Part shown: one piece after another, positions 47,140 through 58,547 of the stretch | How positions within the stretch are numbered: the first letter of the stretch is position 1 | Layout of the letters: each line of letters starts with the position of its first letter | Notes under the pieces: model-generated | The model's input: only the letters and a program-made list of their open reading frames with translations | Database searches by the model: none | What the model was told of the DNA's origin: nothing | Source: Collybiopsis luxurians FD-317 M1 | Lineage: Eukaryota > Basidiomycota > Agaricomycetes > Agaricales > Omphalotaceae | Length of the DNA: 64,000 nt | Assembly: GCA_000827265.1 (NCBI GenBank) | Contig: KN834802.1 | Location: forward strand, 271,831-335,830 | Direction: 5' to 3' | Translations under genes and position numbers: made by a program

Positions 47140-47436
47140 CCACTCGAGCTGCCGATTTGGGTGATATTGGATTTCAATGTGGTAGAAGTGGGGGAGGAAG
47201 ACGAGGCGGCAGGAGAAGCAGCGGCGATGGGGGAAGAGGGAGAAGATGAAGTTGGAGTCGTTGAGGAAGTGGTGTAGCTGGTGGATGTAGCAGCCATACT
47301 CAAGAGTCGCTTACGACTGCAGGCGTTGTTTCAGTACTTGGGTCCAAATCACTTATTAAACCTACTAACGTGGACAGAGTTATAGTCAGAAACAGAGACA
47401 TGAAACAATAAATGAATTCGTACCTATTCCTGACAT
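47140..47436 (-). pseudogene. Gene B copy 5 (B5), 5' fragment
   Basis: Only the start (MSGI exon at 47436-47424, then GLISDLDPSTETTPAVVSDS) and part of the Ser/Thr-rich region (SSSPSSPIAAASPAASSSSP, frame-shifted) remain, ending at IGSSSGS where pogo-derived sequence takes over at about 47140. Membrane helix and tail are missing. Confidence 0.7.
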
Positions 47437-48018
47437 GGTTTGGCTGAGGCGTCAGACGATGATTGATGTGGGGAAAATCTAAAGATAATGCAAAACGCGA
47501 GGGAATGGCAGTTGGGATATCAGCTCCTAGTTATCTGAGAATAGAACGAGGCTCACCTTTGTTTATTAAGCAGCCCCTTTAGCTCGCAACGATGAACGAT
47601 ACTTTTGTTTTCCTTTTCCTATTCGTTGACGATCACCAAATGAAAAAAAGCAGAGAAAGGATGCTGAGACGCTGAGAGTCGCAGCTTGAGAGATGCAATC
47701 CAAAAGAACTTGGAGCCAAGTATTGCAGAAGAGAACGAAGAAACGGCGAGAGAGCGTCGAGGAAACCGAGTTGAAAACAAGTTGAAAATTACTGTAGATG
47801 GAAATATAGTAGGCTTTTTTCTGTTTTGAAAGCACTTAACGACTCTGAACCAGCGTTGTACAGAGCAGAGAGGCCTCTATGTCTGCTTTTCACTGCCCTG
47901 CGCCAACAGCGTTCGTCGTCACCGTACACGACAAGGAGGAAGGGTGGCAAAAGGTTAGATTTCGTTCGGTCATTCTTCCCGGGCGCTTAACATTGCCAGG
48001 CCGAAGTCCAGCTATTTA
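47437..48018. promoter_or_regulatory. B5/A7 intergenic region, left part
   Basis: Normal module blocks from the B side to CAGCTATTTA, where a MITE with a nested MULE-like element splits the TATA-like block. The right part continues at 49501 (TTAAAGCCGTCAGTGAAC) to 49970. Confidence 0.45.
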
Positions 48019-48288
48019 CGAGTGCATGGAATGAAATGGAATGCCTAGCCTGGTAACCAAACCCTCGACGGGTTGTCGCTGATAAACAGGAAACCTCGTT
48101 AGAGGGCTTGGGAAACCAGAAGCAAATTGTCGCGGAGACTTTTGACCTGCCAATTATAGAAGGTACATCCACCTTCCTTATATATTTTTAGAGGTGGGAA
48201 AGTTGAACTTCGTAGAATTTTACTTCCGCACTTCGACGACGGGATGTGCCATAATGTATAATATACTACTTTCTTCTGTTTCTTCACC

Positions 48289-48729
48289 ATGAATCCAACT
48301 TTTCAAGCAAATGCATTCTTCTCACTCGAGAATTACATGCCGGAAGCACCCGAAGAGTCCAAAATCAATCTACAGGCATCGATTGCTCAGCCAACATTGT
48401 CTTTTCGACCTCCTCCAAAGTGGAAACTGTCAAAACAAACACTCAAGAGAAAACAGCCTCCGCCGTTATTCAAAACACCAGATCTTTCTGCACAGAGTTC
48501 CCATGTTACAGATACAGCACACTCTTCATCGTTGCTCTATATAGATATCACGCAATCGCTGTTCCATCCTTTAACTCCTCTTGCGGGTATTGACATCAAA
48601 AACCATTTCTGTCTTCACAATATGATTCTCTGTCATAGTCTATGCCAGGTCGAAAAGCCCTCCCTTCATAATACAATTAATCTGCTATTAACCTGTATAC
48701 TTCGCGCCTTGATTCCTCGGAGTTTATAA
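48289..48729 (+). CDS. MULE-2 cargo ORF 1, 146 aa, unknown
   Basis: ATG at 48289 in CACCATGAA context, with TATAATATA about 30 bp upstream (48257). It reads MNPTFQANAFFSLENYMPEA, a Pro/Lys-rich middle (FRPPPKWKLSKQTLKRKQPP) and a Cys/Leu-rich end (FCLHNMILCHSLCQVEKPSL, LLLTCILRALIPRSL). No family recognised. CpG content is normal, unlike the decayed elements nearby, so it may be young. Could be a captured host fragment or a first exon. Confidence 0.35.
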   Translation: MNPTFQANAFFSLENYMPEAPEESKINLQASIAQPTLSFRPPPKWKLSKQTLKRKQPPPLFKTPDLSAQSSHVTDTAHSSSLLYIDITQSLFHPLTPLAGIDIKNHFCLHNMILCHSLCQVEKPSLHNTINLLLTCILRALIPRSL

Positions 48730-48788
48730 GTTCAACAGAAACTCTCTTCAAACTCCCCAGTCCAGCCAGTTTGACTAGAGTACTGGCT

Positions 48789-49130
48789 TTAAGAGCAAAT
48801 CATTGGCTGAGTCTCCTGCACTGTCACCTGTAGTATCTGCATTCCCAATCCTGTTCCCGCCACGACTAATGAATTGCTTGCCACAGGTGCAATCGCTGCT
48901 TGTAATTGGAGAGATTTTGGTATCTCGCAGCCTTGAGTCGCAGAATAAATAAGCAGACAGAGTCGCAGAGCCAAGGTTTGATCTGTTTCTGGAAGAGACT
49001 GAATGAATGAGAGTGGAATCTTGCTTCGGGCTGCTGTATTCATTTGAAACAGTTTTGTCTGTAGAATCTCCAGAGATTCACTTTGAATGTTATCTAGTTC
49101 ATTTTCAAGTGAAAGAGGGTAAGATTCCAT
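48789..49130 (-). CDS. MULE-2 cargo ORF 2, 113 aa, unknown
   Basis: ATG at 49130 just inside the right TIR: MESYPLSLENELDNIQSESL, then a helical stretch (EILQTKLFQMNTAARSK), PETDQTLALRLCLLIYSATQ, and a small-residue C-terminus (SNSLVVAGTGLGMQILQV) ending in MICS. It converges on ORF 1 with 59 bp between stops. No family recognised; no RT, DDE or zinc-finger motifs. Confidence 0.35.
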   Translation of the reverse strand: MESYPLSLENELDNIQSESLEILQTKLFQMNTAARSKIPLSFIQSLPETDQTLALRLCLLIYSATQGCEIPKSLQLQAAIAPVASNSLVVAGTGLGMQILQVTVQETQPMICS

Positions 49131-49970
49131 GAAGTAATATACGTTATCGCATTGCGTCTAAGGAAGGTGGATGTACCTTCTATAATCGGCAGGTCAAAAG
49201 TCTCCGCGACAATTTGCTTCCGGTTTCCCAAGCCCTCTAACGAGGTTTCCTGTTTAGCAGCGACAACCCGTTGAGGGCTTGGTTACCAGGCTATGGAATG
49301 CCGAGTTTCTGCTCTGACAATTCTGTGCCTGATCCAAGGCAGGCAATTTGAACTGATCTAATTTTTGCAATTTATATAATTTTAGTTAGTTTTTATTACA
49401 TTAATGATCGATGATCCAGGATCCGCGAGGTAAATTGTTCCAATCACTGAAAAGGGCACGAGTCCCGCCACGCGTTAGCGTTGGCCCACTATGCGTCAAG
49501 TTAAAGCCGTCAGTGAACATCATTCCTCTCTTGATATCTCACAGCCATGGACGTCGATGTGCTGTTTGTTCAACACCTCGTTGCAGTGCATTGAATCAGC
49601 TGTCTTCCACGGAATTTCAGCCCAGGATCTGTCATTTTATAATTCCTCTTCGATCTTTTGATTCTGAGTGAGGCGTCTTCATTCAAGTTTAAGTAGTTCC
49701 TCTCACTCCGTCAATTCGAGGCGGAAAAGAACGAATAATAATAAACACAATTTCATGCTGTACACGAAGAGATGTATATTCCTATGATCAAGTCACACAT
49801 CGAGTCACCTGCTCCCTTCAATCTTGGACACGCCTGTCTGGCGAATCCTGTATTGTATGTGTTATAATAAATACAGTACCTGTCACATGCTGAACAGCTT
49901 TTTGTCTTTCCATTGATCCACCACCTTGCCTCGTGTAGTCTGCGTTGTTACATACGTTCCGCTGGACCCA

Positions 49971-52403
49971 ATGTTCCACCAGGCTCAGAACTTTACGATA
50001 TCTCACTCCAACTTCAACCTGTACAGTAATCCAACCATCATCCAAGGGAATCCCAGAAATTATCATTGCTATGAAGATGAAATCAACGAGGATGTACGGA
50101 AAAAGAGACGTCGTCAACATTCATATCTCGATGATGTGCGTGCTCGACTCGCTTCTTGCTGATTGAGAACTGAGGCGAGACATGAACAGTTCAAAGAAGT
50201 TCGTCGGGGTGATATGATCGTGCTACAACGAATACCCACACGGCTGGATGTTCTCAACCAACTTTCAGCGTATCAGGCAAATCGTGTTACTGCTCGTCGA
50301 GAGCCCGGCGCCCAAAGTTTATCGGTCAAGATCGAGGTTGTAAAGCTTGCGTCAAAGAAGCGAGAAAAGAAATTTATGGCAATTACATATGAAGGGAATG
50401 ATGCCCACGAGGTACGACAGTAGTACAAGTCAGAAGTAAATCATCACCATATATATCAGAGATGGAAAAGTGACTTGGAAAGTTTTACCAATGTCCGGTG
50501 AGGCCTCCAGTCTCGATCCTTGTCCTTGCCAAAGCAGATTCATATTTTGAGATTTACAGCGAGGCCAATAGCTGGCAATTGTATGCCTTCACACGTTCAA
50601 TCTCGCCATCACTAATATTTCACCAAGGTGATGTCTTTTTAGAAATGCTAATTGTCAGTACTGATGAACCTTGGAATGTGGATGGACTTTAGAATTGATT
50701 CCATTCAATCTCGTATGGATGAGAGCATCAGATGTAGTCCAAAACTACATACACTGGCGGTTTGTCAGTTCAAAAATTACTAAACCTTCCCTGGTGAATG
50801 ACAAAAGATTCAGAACATAGATAGTGATGCACTGATAATAGCCAAGCAAAGGTATTGCCAGAGCATTCACAACTCCTCATTGTTGCCTGTGGAGGAAATT
50901 TGGATTGACCCCTCAAATGGTACTTTCTGCTGGGGACCTCCATGTTATATTTATGCAAGTGTGCCCTTTGCTGGGGTTGACATGCAATATGCAAATCCTG
51001 GAGTTATTCCTCAAGATCCCAAGCCTCCATTGATTCAATTCCATTCCTCACAGGCAATTCAACAGTATTTCCAACATGCCATTGAAGAAAATCTTGACAA
51101 CTTTCTAAAGCTGTCCTCTGGGATTGCAAATTATATTTCTGTTGATTCTTTTACAGCCTGGCATCTAGGTTCAATGGTTGATTCAGGCACTGGAGAAGTG
51201 GTTGGCCAGATGCCCATGTCTTCTGAAGGGGGCTTTATATTGGGATCTTGGCACATCCATGATAGTCCTGAGAATTATTGGCCCCAAATTTGGAGAGTTC
51301 AAGATGGGTGGGACAGGTAATGGTCCTCTTTTAACTACTTTATTGCAGGTTATTCTCAGTGTCTGTGTTTAAGAATTTCATATAACTTTTTTGAAGGGTG
51401 TTTTCATGGCCCTTCCATTTACCAGATCCATACCTTTATCAAGGACCAAGTCAACTGTAATTGGATGGTTCAATTCCCCTACATCTTTAATCAGCTGAAG
51501 GTTGCTGAGCTGGAATTTTCAAGTTTCAGTAAGTACAGACTCCACCTTCCCAACAGTTGTTTTGCTTCCAAGACTGTTATAGCCTTTCAGTTTCTGACAA
51601 GGACTTACAGGGATGATGTGTAATGTACAGCACCGAGTGACTATCCCCCCATTCCCTGTGAACCATCTGCCCCAGAAACTTCATCATGGCTCCATATCTC
51701 AAGTTTTTCTCTTTCTTCCACCAGTCGAGAAAGTTTGGAATCACAAGCAGCTTACAGTTCAAATTAAACCAGATTGTTACCCATTCTGGTCATTTGACCC
51801 TCTGGGAAAAGTCAAAATGAAACCAGAAACAATGAACCTCCTCGGGATTCCATCTATTACTCTGAGCCTTGATGTGGGTTATTTAAAAGCTTCACCTACA
51901 CTCCTCAATGCAATACAACATCTTCACAAGTCCAAAGGCTATGATCCTAAAACAAATGACTATGTGCACTCCCGAGGTTGGCCAACCTTTTGTTTTATGC
52001 CGGGATATGGCAGTGAGATGGTTGTTGAGCAAGGTAAGTTGTTTTCAGCAGATTGTACTCCGCTGGACTTGATAACATGCTTCTTTAGAACCTGCTACTT
52101 GGGAGGACAGCTCTGATTATTCTGAGGAAGGTTGGCCATTGTATGCTTGACAGCCTACCTTGATACTCATGCTTATAATTGGAGGTTTATGACCTGGTTG
52201 ATGAATTTTGTGATTCTTCTACAACCGATACTGATTGCAGGCCCAATGTCAATGAAAAAACTCTATTAACAAAGCCAATGCTCCTGTCGGACTCACAGTC
52301 ATACCACACGATGGACTGTTTGGATCACTCAAAGAAAATATGGGAAGAGGACTGGCCCCTTATATGTACAAATTGGTTGGATACTTGCTCGTTAATGGGA
52401 TAG
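49971..52403 (+). pseudogene. Gene A copy 7 (A7), nonsense in exon 1 and deletion in last exon
   Basis: MFHQAQNFTISHSNFNLYSN at 49971, most like A3. TGA at 50160-50162 replaces the Trp codon that is TAA in A3. The remaining exons (EEIWIDPSNGTFCWGPPCYI, FWSFDPLGKVKMKPETMN, KGYDPKTNDYVHSRGWP) are open. In the last exon, sequence after NWLDT jumps to the 3' flank (GGGATAGTG), removing about 140 bp with the conserved C-terminus RWNGMWKHGES. Upstream is B5. Confidence 0.7.
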
Positions 52404-53019
52404 TGTAACTCCTGAACAAAATACCAAGCTGGCCTGAGCAGCTCAATGATTATTATGATGAAACTCATAGAATTTTTCAATTTGGAATTGGCCATTCGAA
52501 AATGGCCAAACAGCTACCGAAGTGCACAAGTGCTGTCAAAATTCCTCAGCTTGTTTTCAGCTGCCCAGCATGACCTTCACTGGTGTCAAATCAAAAGTAC
52601 TTGCACACATTCATCCAATGTCAACTTGATCACCATGCCTTTTCCCTTGCCATTATTTTGTACACTTGACCCTTTCTCTAGAGACAACAAATTTTTGTCA
52701 CCACTCCATGAGTCCCATTGATTCCAACCCTGTTTTTTGTATTTTTCAAAGCACATTTATCACTGATTGTTCATAATGTAGAAAAGAAGCATCTGCCACA
52801 ATGTTATGTACTTGCAATAAATGTATCAAATACAATATGTTATCTGTAATATTTGATTCAATATGAGGGCAATGACTGAACAACAGGATGATTCTATAAC
52901 CTTAAGCATTAGGTGACAAAACCCCAAAAAAACTTAAGACAAACAGCAAAGCAAAGGATCAGAAAAGGTTGAGAAGATCAATTATAGCATCGGGTCAGGG
53001 GAGCTAAATGCTATGAATT
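52404..53019. other. Module 3' flank, no gene seen
   Basis: 52405-52690 matches the flank of A4 (18185-18480) with CpGs replaced. The remainder is AT-rich and holds nothing I can support. Confidence 0.45.
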
Positions 53020-53110
53020 CTTTGACAAAATTGGGAAATACTACCAAGTAGATGGAAATTTGGAGCAGTTGGGCCATCAATATGTTCAATTCAACTCTAC
53101 ATTCTGACTA
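53020..53110 (-). repeat. Trace of copia-derived sequence beside B6
   Basis: GAAATACTACCAAGTAGATGG and the following 60 bp match the copia-adjacent stretch at 5395-5480 and 13310-13400. The RNase H part itself is missing here. Confidence 0.45.
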
Positions 53111-53332
53111 TTCATGTATGTACAAGTCTGGGCCAGGTAATAAAGAGTTAAGGAGTCGAGGCTATTATGTATCAAAGAGGATAAACTGAGACATGGATTT
53201 GCAGGCTGCAATGCCCACTCAAGCTCAGGCTCATTGTCCCTCCCTTCCTCATGCAGTAAATGAATTGTTCACATCATGTTCAAATGTATGAGCTGCTGCA
53301 TCTCTGGTCCGTATCTGTATCCATGTCCATGT

Positions 53333-54300
53333 TCATATCCGTACCCCCCTTTTATATCCAAACTGGTTTGCCCATCCATAGGTACATTCAGTAAAACCCC
53401 CCACCCCTGCCTGTACCCCCACCTGTGCCATCTCCTTCTCCAAAGCCCGACTAGCCCTCTTTGCCACCTTCTTCATCTTGGCTTTCTTCCCTCCCACATA
53501 GGCATATGTGCACAGTCCCATCTCACTTGTATCTGTAAAACTATCCCTCACCCCAGCCCCGCTTATACCACCAGCAGGGACAATCCTATCCAGATTGAAG
53601 TTCCCATCAAATGCCTCCTCCAGCTCCCTCCTCCTCTTCTGTCTCTTCCACACAAAAAACAACACAGCAAAAATAAACATCAGCCTGGCTACACCATCCA
53701 AGATGCCTCCGACAATCTTGCCTATGTTGGATTTCAAACTCGACCCTGATAAATTGACATTTTGGTTGGAGGAGGTAGTAGAGGTGGCAATGGAGCTGGC
53801 TGATAGGATGGATATGGTAGTGATGATGGTGGTGATGCTGTCACTGTCAGCATTGGTGGTCATGATAGTGGCTTGGATGGAGGTGGTGAGGGGTGTGGTG
53901 ATGGTGCTGCTTAGGGTTGACATGGTGTTGGATGAACTAGAGCTGGAACTGCTTGAAGTCATACCTGTGGAACTGGAACCGGATGAGCCAGATGAACTCG
54001 AGCTGCCGATTTGGGTGACATTGGATTTAGATGTGGTGGATGTGGGGGGAGCTGTCATGTCAGAAGGAGAGGTAGCGGAATTGGGGGAAGAGGGAGAAGA
54101 TGACGCTGGAGTTGTTGAGGGAGTGGTGGACATAGTAGGCATAGCAGTTGTACTTGTAGACTTGCTTATGGCTGCAGGTATAGTGTCAGTACTTGGGTCC
54201 AAATCACTTGTTAAACCTACTAACATGGACAGAGCGGTGGTCAGAAACAGAGACATGAACTGATAAAGGGAAAGGATGGATTCCCACTTATTCCAGACAT
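53333..54300 (-). CDS. Gene B copy 6 (B6), open frame but altered tail
   Basis: Exon 1 is 54300-54288 (MSGI), intron 54287-54220, exon 2 54219-53333; together 900 nt, 299 aa, no stop. It has GLTSDLDPSTDTIPAAISKS, a Ser/Thr-rich region, a helix (DGVARLMFIFAVLFFV, less glycine-rich than B3), WKRQKRRRELEEA and FDGNFNLDRIVPAGG, so the DPDR of the signature is changed to LDR. A shift near 53400 changes the tail to TECTYGWANQFGYK and ends early. Many CpGs are lost. Possibly expressed but eroding; pseudogene status cannot be excluded. An ATG at 54256 would give MSLFLTTALSMLVG, a signal-peptide-like start. Partner A8. Confidence 0.5.
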
Positions 54301-55356
54301 TCTTTGGCTGAGGCATCAGGAAGATTGACATGTTGATAATCTAAAGATAACTGCAGAACACAAGGGAATGGCAATTGGGATATCATTTCCTGGTTATCTG
54401 ATGAATAGAACAAGGCTCACCTTAGTTTATTAAGCAGCCCCTGCAACTTGTAATGATGAACAATACTTTTGTTTCCCTTTTCCTATCACTTTTGTATATT
54501 GTCCCAACAATGGTTACCAAATAAAAGAGTAGCCCAAAGGATCAGGGATTCAAGACTTGAGAGGTCCAATCTAGAGGAGCAAGAAGCCAAATTTTGTTAA
54601 AGAGAACAAAAAAAGTGAAGGAGCATTGAGGAGAGCGAGTTGGAGAATTACTGTATTGGAAATATAATAAGCTTCTTTTCTTTTTTGAAAGCAATTAATG
54701 GCTTTGGAACAGCGTCATACAGAGCAGAGAGGCATATAAGTCTGCTTGTCACTGCACTGGACCAACAACATTCGTCGTCACTGTGCACAACATGGAGGAA
54801 GGACAGAGGAAGGGTGAAAAAAGATTAAATTTCATTCGGTCATCTTCCTGGGCACTTACTGTTGCCAGGCTGGAATCTGGCTATTTAAAGCCATTAGTGA
54901 ACATATCATTCCCATTTTTGACATATCACAGCTATATGGATGTCAATGCATTGTTTGTTCAACACCTCCTTGCAGTGCATTGAAACAGCTGTCTTACATG
55001 CAATTTCAGACCAGGATCTGTCATTTTAGAATTCCTCTTTGATCTTTTGAGGCATCTTCCTTCAAGCCTAATTAGTTTCTCTCACTCCATCAATTCCTTC
55101 ATTTCACCTGAGGCTGAAAGTACAAATAATAAATACACTTTCATACTGTACACAAAGAGATATATATTCTTATGATCAATTCCCACATCGAGTCACCTGC
55201 TCCCTTCAATCTTGGACACCACCGTTGTCCGGCGAATCCTGTATGTGTTATAATAGATACAATACCTGTCACATGCTGAACAGCTTTGCATCTTTCCATT
55301 GATCTACCATCTTGCCTCATGTAGTCTGCACTGTGGCATACGTTCCACTGGACCCA
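54301..55356. promoter_or_regulatory. B6/A8 intergenic region, CpG-decayed
   Basis: All module blocks are recognisable but most CpGs of the other copies read TG or CA here (for example GTCATACAGAGCAG for GTCGTACGGAGCAG, and GGCTGGAATCTGGC for GGCCGGAATCCGGC). It includes the 15-codon upstream ORF at 54936-54983. Confidence 0.45.
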
Positions 55357-57858
55357 ATTTTCCACCAGGCTCAAAACTTTACAATATCTCCTTCTGATTT
55401 CTACATAGTGCAGGGCAATCAAACCATCATCAACTGGTATCCCAAATCTCTTCATGGCTATGAAGATGAAATAGATGAAGAAGTGCAAAGGAAGAGACAT
55501 TGTGAGCATTCATATTTCAATGATGTACATGTGAAGCTCTCTGCTTGTTGGCTGAGGACTGAGATAAGTTATGATCAGTTCAAAGAAGTTTGTCAGGGTG
55601 ATATGATTGTGCTTCAGCAAATACCCTCACGGCTGGATGCTCTCAACAAATTTTCAGCATCTTGGAAAAATCATATTACTGCTCATCGAGAGTCCCGCAT
55701 GACAAATTCTTCAGTCAAAATTGAAGTTGTAAAGCTTGCATCAAGGAAGTGAGAAAAGAAATTTATGGCAATTACATATGAAGGGGATGATGCCCACAAG
55801 GTATGACAGTAGTATAAGTCAGAAGCAAATCATCACCATATATATCAGAGATGGAAAAGTGGCTTGGAAAGTTTTTCCAATGTCCGGTGAGGCCTCCATC
55901 CTTCATCCTTGTCCTAGTCAAAGTGGATTCATATTTTGAGAATTGTAGCGAGGCCAATAGCAGGCAATTGTATGCTTTTACATGTTCAATCTCACCGTCA
56001 CTGATATTTCACCAAGGCAAGTACTTTTTTTGAATACCATGTCAGAGTACCAATGAACCCAGGATGTGGTCAACTTTAGAATTGATTCCATTCAACCTTG
56101 TATGAATGAGAGCATCAGACATAGTCCAAAACTACATATACTGGCAGTTTGTGAGTTCAAAAATTGCCAATCCTTCACTGGTGGATGACAAAAGATTAAG
56201 TGGGCAGATGCTAATGCACTGATAATAGCCAAGCAAAGGTATTGCCAGAACATCCACAACTCCCCATTTTTCAATGTAGAGGAGATTTGGATTGACCCCT
56301 CAAATGGCACTTTCTGCTGGGGACCTCCATGTCACATTTATGCAGGTGTTCCCTTTCTTGTGGTTGACAGATAATATACAAGACCCAGTGCCACCATTCC
56401 TCCATTGATTCAATTCCATTCCTCACAGGCAATTCACCAATATTTCCAACATGCCATTGAAGAAAATGTTGACAACTTTCTGGAGCTTTGCAAATTATAT
56501 TTCTGTTAATCCTTTTACAGGCTGTCATCTGGGTTCAATGGTTGATTCAAGCACCAGAAAAGTGGTTGGCCAGATGCCCATGTCTTCTGAAGGGAATTTT
56601 ATGTCAGGATCTTGGTACATCCTTGATAGTCCTGAGAACTATTACTCTGAAATTTGGAGGGTTCAAGATGGGTGGAACAGGTAATAGTTTTAATCACTTT
56701 ATTGCAGGTTATTCTCAGTAACTGTGATTAAGGGTTTCATATAATTTTTTTGAAGGGTGTTTTCATGGGCCTTCCACTTACCGGATCCATACCTATACCA
56801 GTGACCAAGTTGACCATAGCTGGATGGTTCAATTACCCTACATCTTGGATGAACTGAAGATTGCAGAGCTGGAATTTTCAAGTTTTAGTAAGTACAGACC
56901 CCACCTTCCTAACAGTTGTTTTCCTTCCAAGATGGTTATAGCCTTTCATTTTCTGACAAGTACTTACAGGGATGATGTGTAATTTATGGCACCAAGTGAT
57001 TATCCCCCCATTTCCTGTGAATCATCTGCCCCAAACACTTCATCATGGTCCCATATCTCAAGCTTTTCTCTTTCTTCCACCAGTTGAGAAAGCCTGGAGT
57101 CACGGGCAGCTTACAGTTCAGATCCACCCAGATTGTTACCCATTCTGGTCATTTGATCCTTTGGGAAAGGTCAAAATGAAACCAGAAACAATGGACCTCC
57201 TTGGGATTCCATCTATTACACTGAGCCTTGATGTGGGTTATGTCAAAGCTTCCCCTACACTCCTCAATGCAATACAACATTTTCATCAGTTTGGAGGCTA
57301 TGACCCTAGAACAAATGACTATGTGCACTCCCGAGGCTGGCCAACATTTTGTTTTATGCCAGGATATGGCAGTGAAATGGAGCAAGGTAGGTTGGTTTCA
57401 GCAGATTGTACTCCACAGGACTTGATAACATACTTCTTTAGAACCTGCTACTTGGGAAGAGGGCTTGAATGATACTAAGGAAGGTTGGCCTTTGTATATT
57501 TGACAGCCTAACTTGATACTCATTCTAATAAGTAGAGGTATATGACTTGGATGAGGAGTTTTTGGATTCTTCTACCCCCAATATTGATTCCAGCCCTCAT
57601 GTGGATGAAGAAATCCTACTAACACAGTTGATGCTCCTGTCGGACTCAAAATCATACCATATGACAGAGTGTGTAGATTACTTTAAGAACATTTGGGAAA
57701 AGGCCTGGTCTTCAATCTGTACAAATTGGATCCATACCTACTTGGGACATTGTGCGGCAGAGGAGATAGATTCCACTATTCGGCATCCAGAATGTTGTAA
57801 AGCTTATGGATGCAGCATTGCACGGTGGAATGGCATGTGGAAACATGGGGAGTCATGA
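55357..57858 (+). pseudogene. Gene A copy 8 (A8), start lost and several lesions
   Basis: The usual MFHQAQN start is IFHQAQN (ATT at 55357). The frame stays open through SACWLRTEISYDQFKEV to a TGA at 55750-55752 where A4 has CGA (KKREKKF). The EEIWIDPSNGTFCWGPPCHI exon is interrupted (VVDR then stop, about 56370) and has a small deletion at NFLELCKLYF. Later exons (FWSFDPLGKVKMKPETMD, GYDPRTNDYVHSRGWP, RWNGMWKHGES) are open. Dead copy, divergent from B6. Confidence 0.75.
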
Positions 57859-58547
57859 ACATGATAATGATTTTCTATACCCTACGAATTTGTTAAGGAG
57901 ATAGTTCAAGTCCTAAATTGATATACTTATTTCCATCAAAGCAGAAAAAGATAAGTAATGAGCAGATGATAGTACAGAAGGCTAAAGCTTCTCTTCTCCA
58001 ATGGTCAATAATGCTAACTTGAAAGTGCCAGTTTGACAGGACTCACAAAGAAATGTGGGAGGAAATACTAAAGATAATAGGAAACAATTCAATAGGAAGT
58101 CATGGGTGACAACAACTCAGTGGAAAGAATAACAACTACTTTTCTTTCCAAATCCAGTACAGGAAACTGCAAATTCACTCACAAGTGAAATTAAGTAATG
58201 AGTACCATAAATTTTTTGACCAAGTTGAGCTTAACTTGAATTTAATTTTGTGTCTATTTAAGCTTTAAGGCTCATAACTTGAGTTGGTACCCTTAATTAA
58301 GGCCTTAACAAAAACACCCTGAGACTCTAGGGCAGTTACATCAATATGGTGAGCAAACATATTTGACCTGTAATACAGCTGTATGTGACCATCTATACAC
58401 AGAATAGTATTGCCCCTTCCCGCTGTGTATCTCGGATGATATCCAGAAACAACCAATGTTTAGGATTGCAAAAGATTAAAAAATATATTATTCTTTCTCC
58501 ATTGTCACTCAATCTTGAAGGAAAGTTGAACTTTCAAATGAGTTGTG
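57859..58547. other. No gene seen
   Basis: AT-rich sequence between A8 and repeat H with only short frames on both strands. No motifs recognised. Confidence 0.4.

Larger units (their letters stand above)
48046..49293. mobile_element. MULE-like element 2 (1248 bp) with long TIRs and two ORFs
   Basis: The ends TAGCCTGGTAACCAA... and ...TTGGTTACCAGGCTA are inverted repeats extending about 137 bp inward (48046-48182 and 49157-49293) with few mismatches. TGGAATGCC is duplicated at 48037-48045 and 49294-49302; empty sites in the two other MITE copies (11.6 and 40.5 kb) show a single copy. Long TIRs and a 9-bp duplication are typical of Mutator-like elements. No transposase; the interior holds two convergent ORFs. 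Confidence 0.85.
48019..49500. mobile_element. MITE (TTA target) split by nested MULE-like element
   Basis: Starts CGAGTGCATGG after TTA (48016-48018) and ends CTATGCGTCAAG before TTA (49501-49503). The other modules show the empty site GCTATTTAAAGCC. Without the nested element and one target copy it would be about 225 bp, close to the 206-bp copy at 40367. Confidence 0.75.

Noticed and set aside
45060..47140. A single complete transposon covering 44.4-47.1 kb
   Set aside because: The gag is copia-type on the minus strand and the transposase pogo-type on the plus strand, separated by a fragment of module intergenic DNA, so these are separate insertions.
53200..54300. Gene B as a surface lectin, adhesin or WSC sensor proper
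   Set aside because: No Cys-rich WSC, lectin or repeat domain is present; only the Ser/Thr-rich stalk, helix and juxtamembrane motif support a general sensor-like topology.
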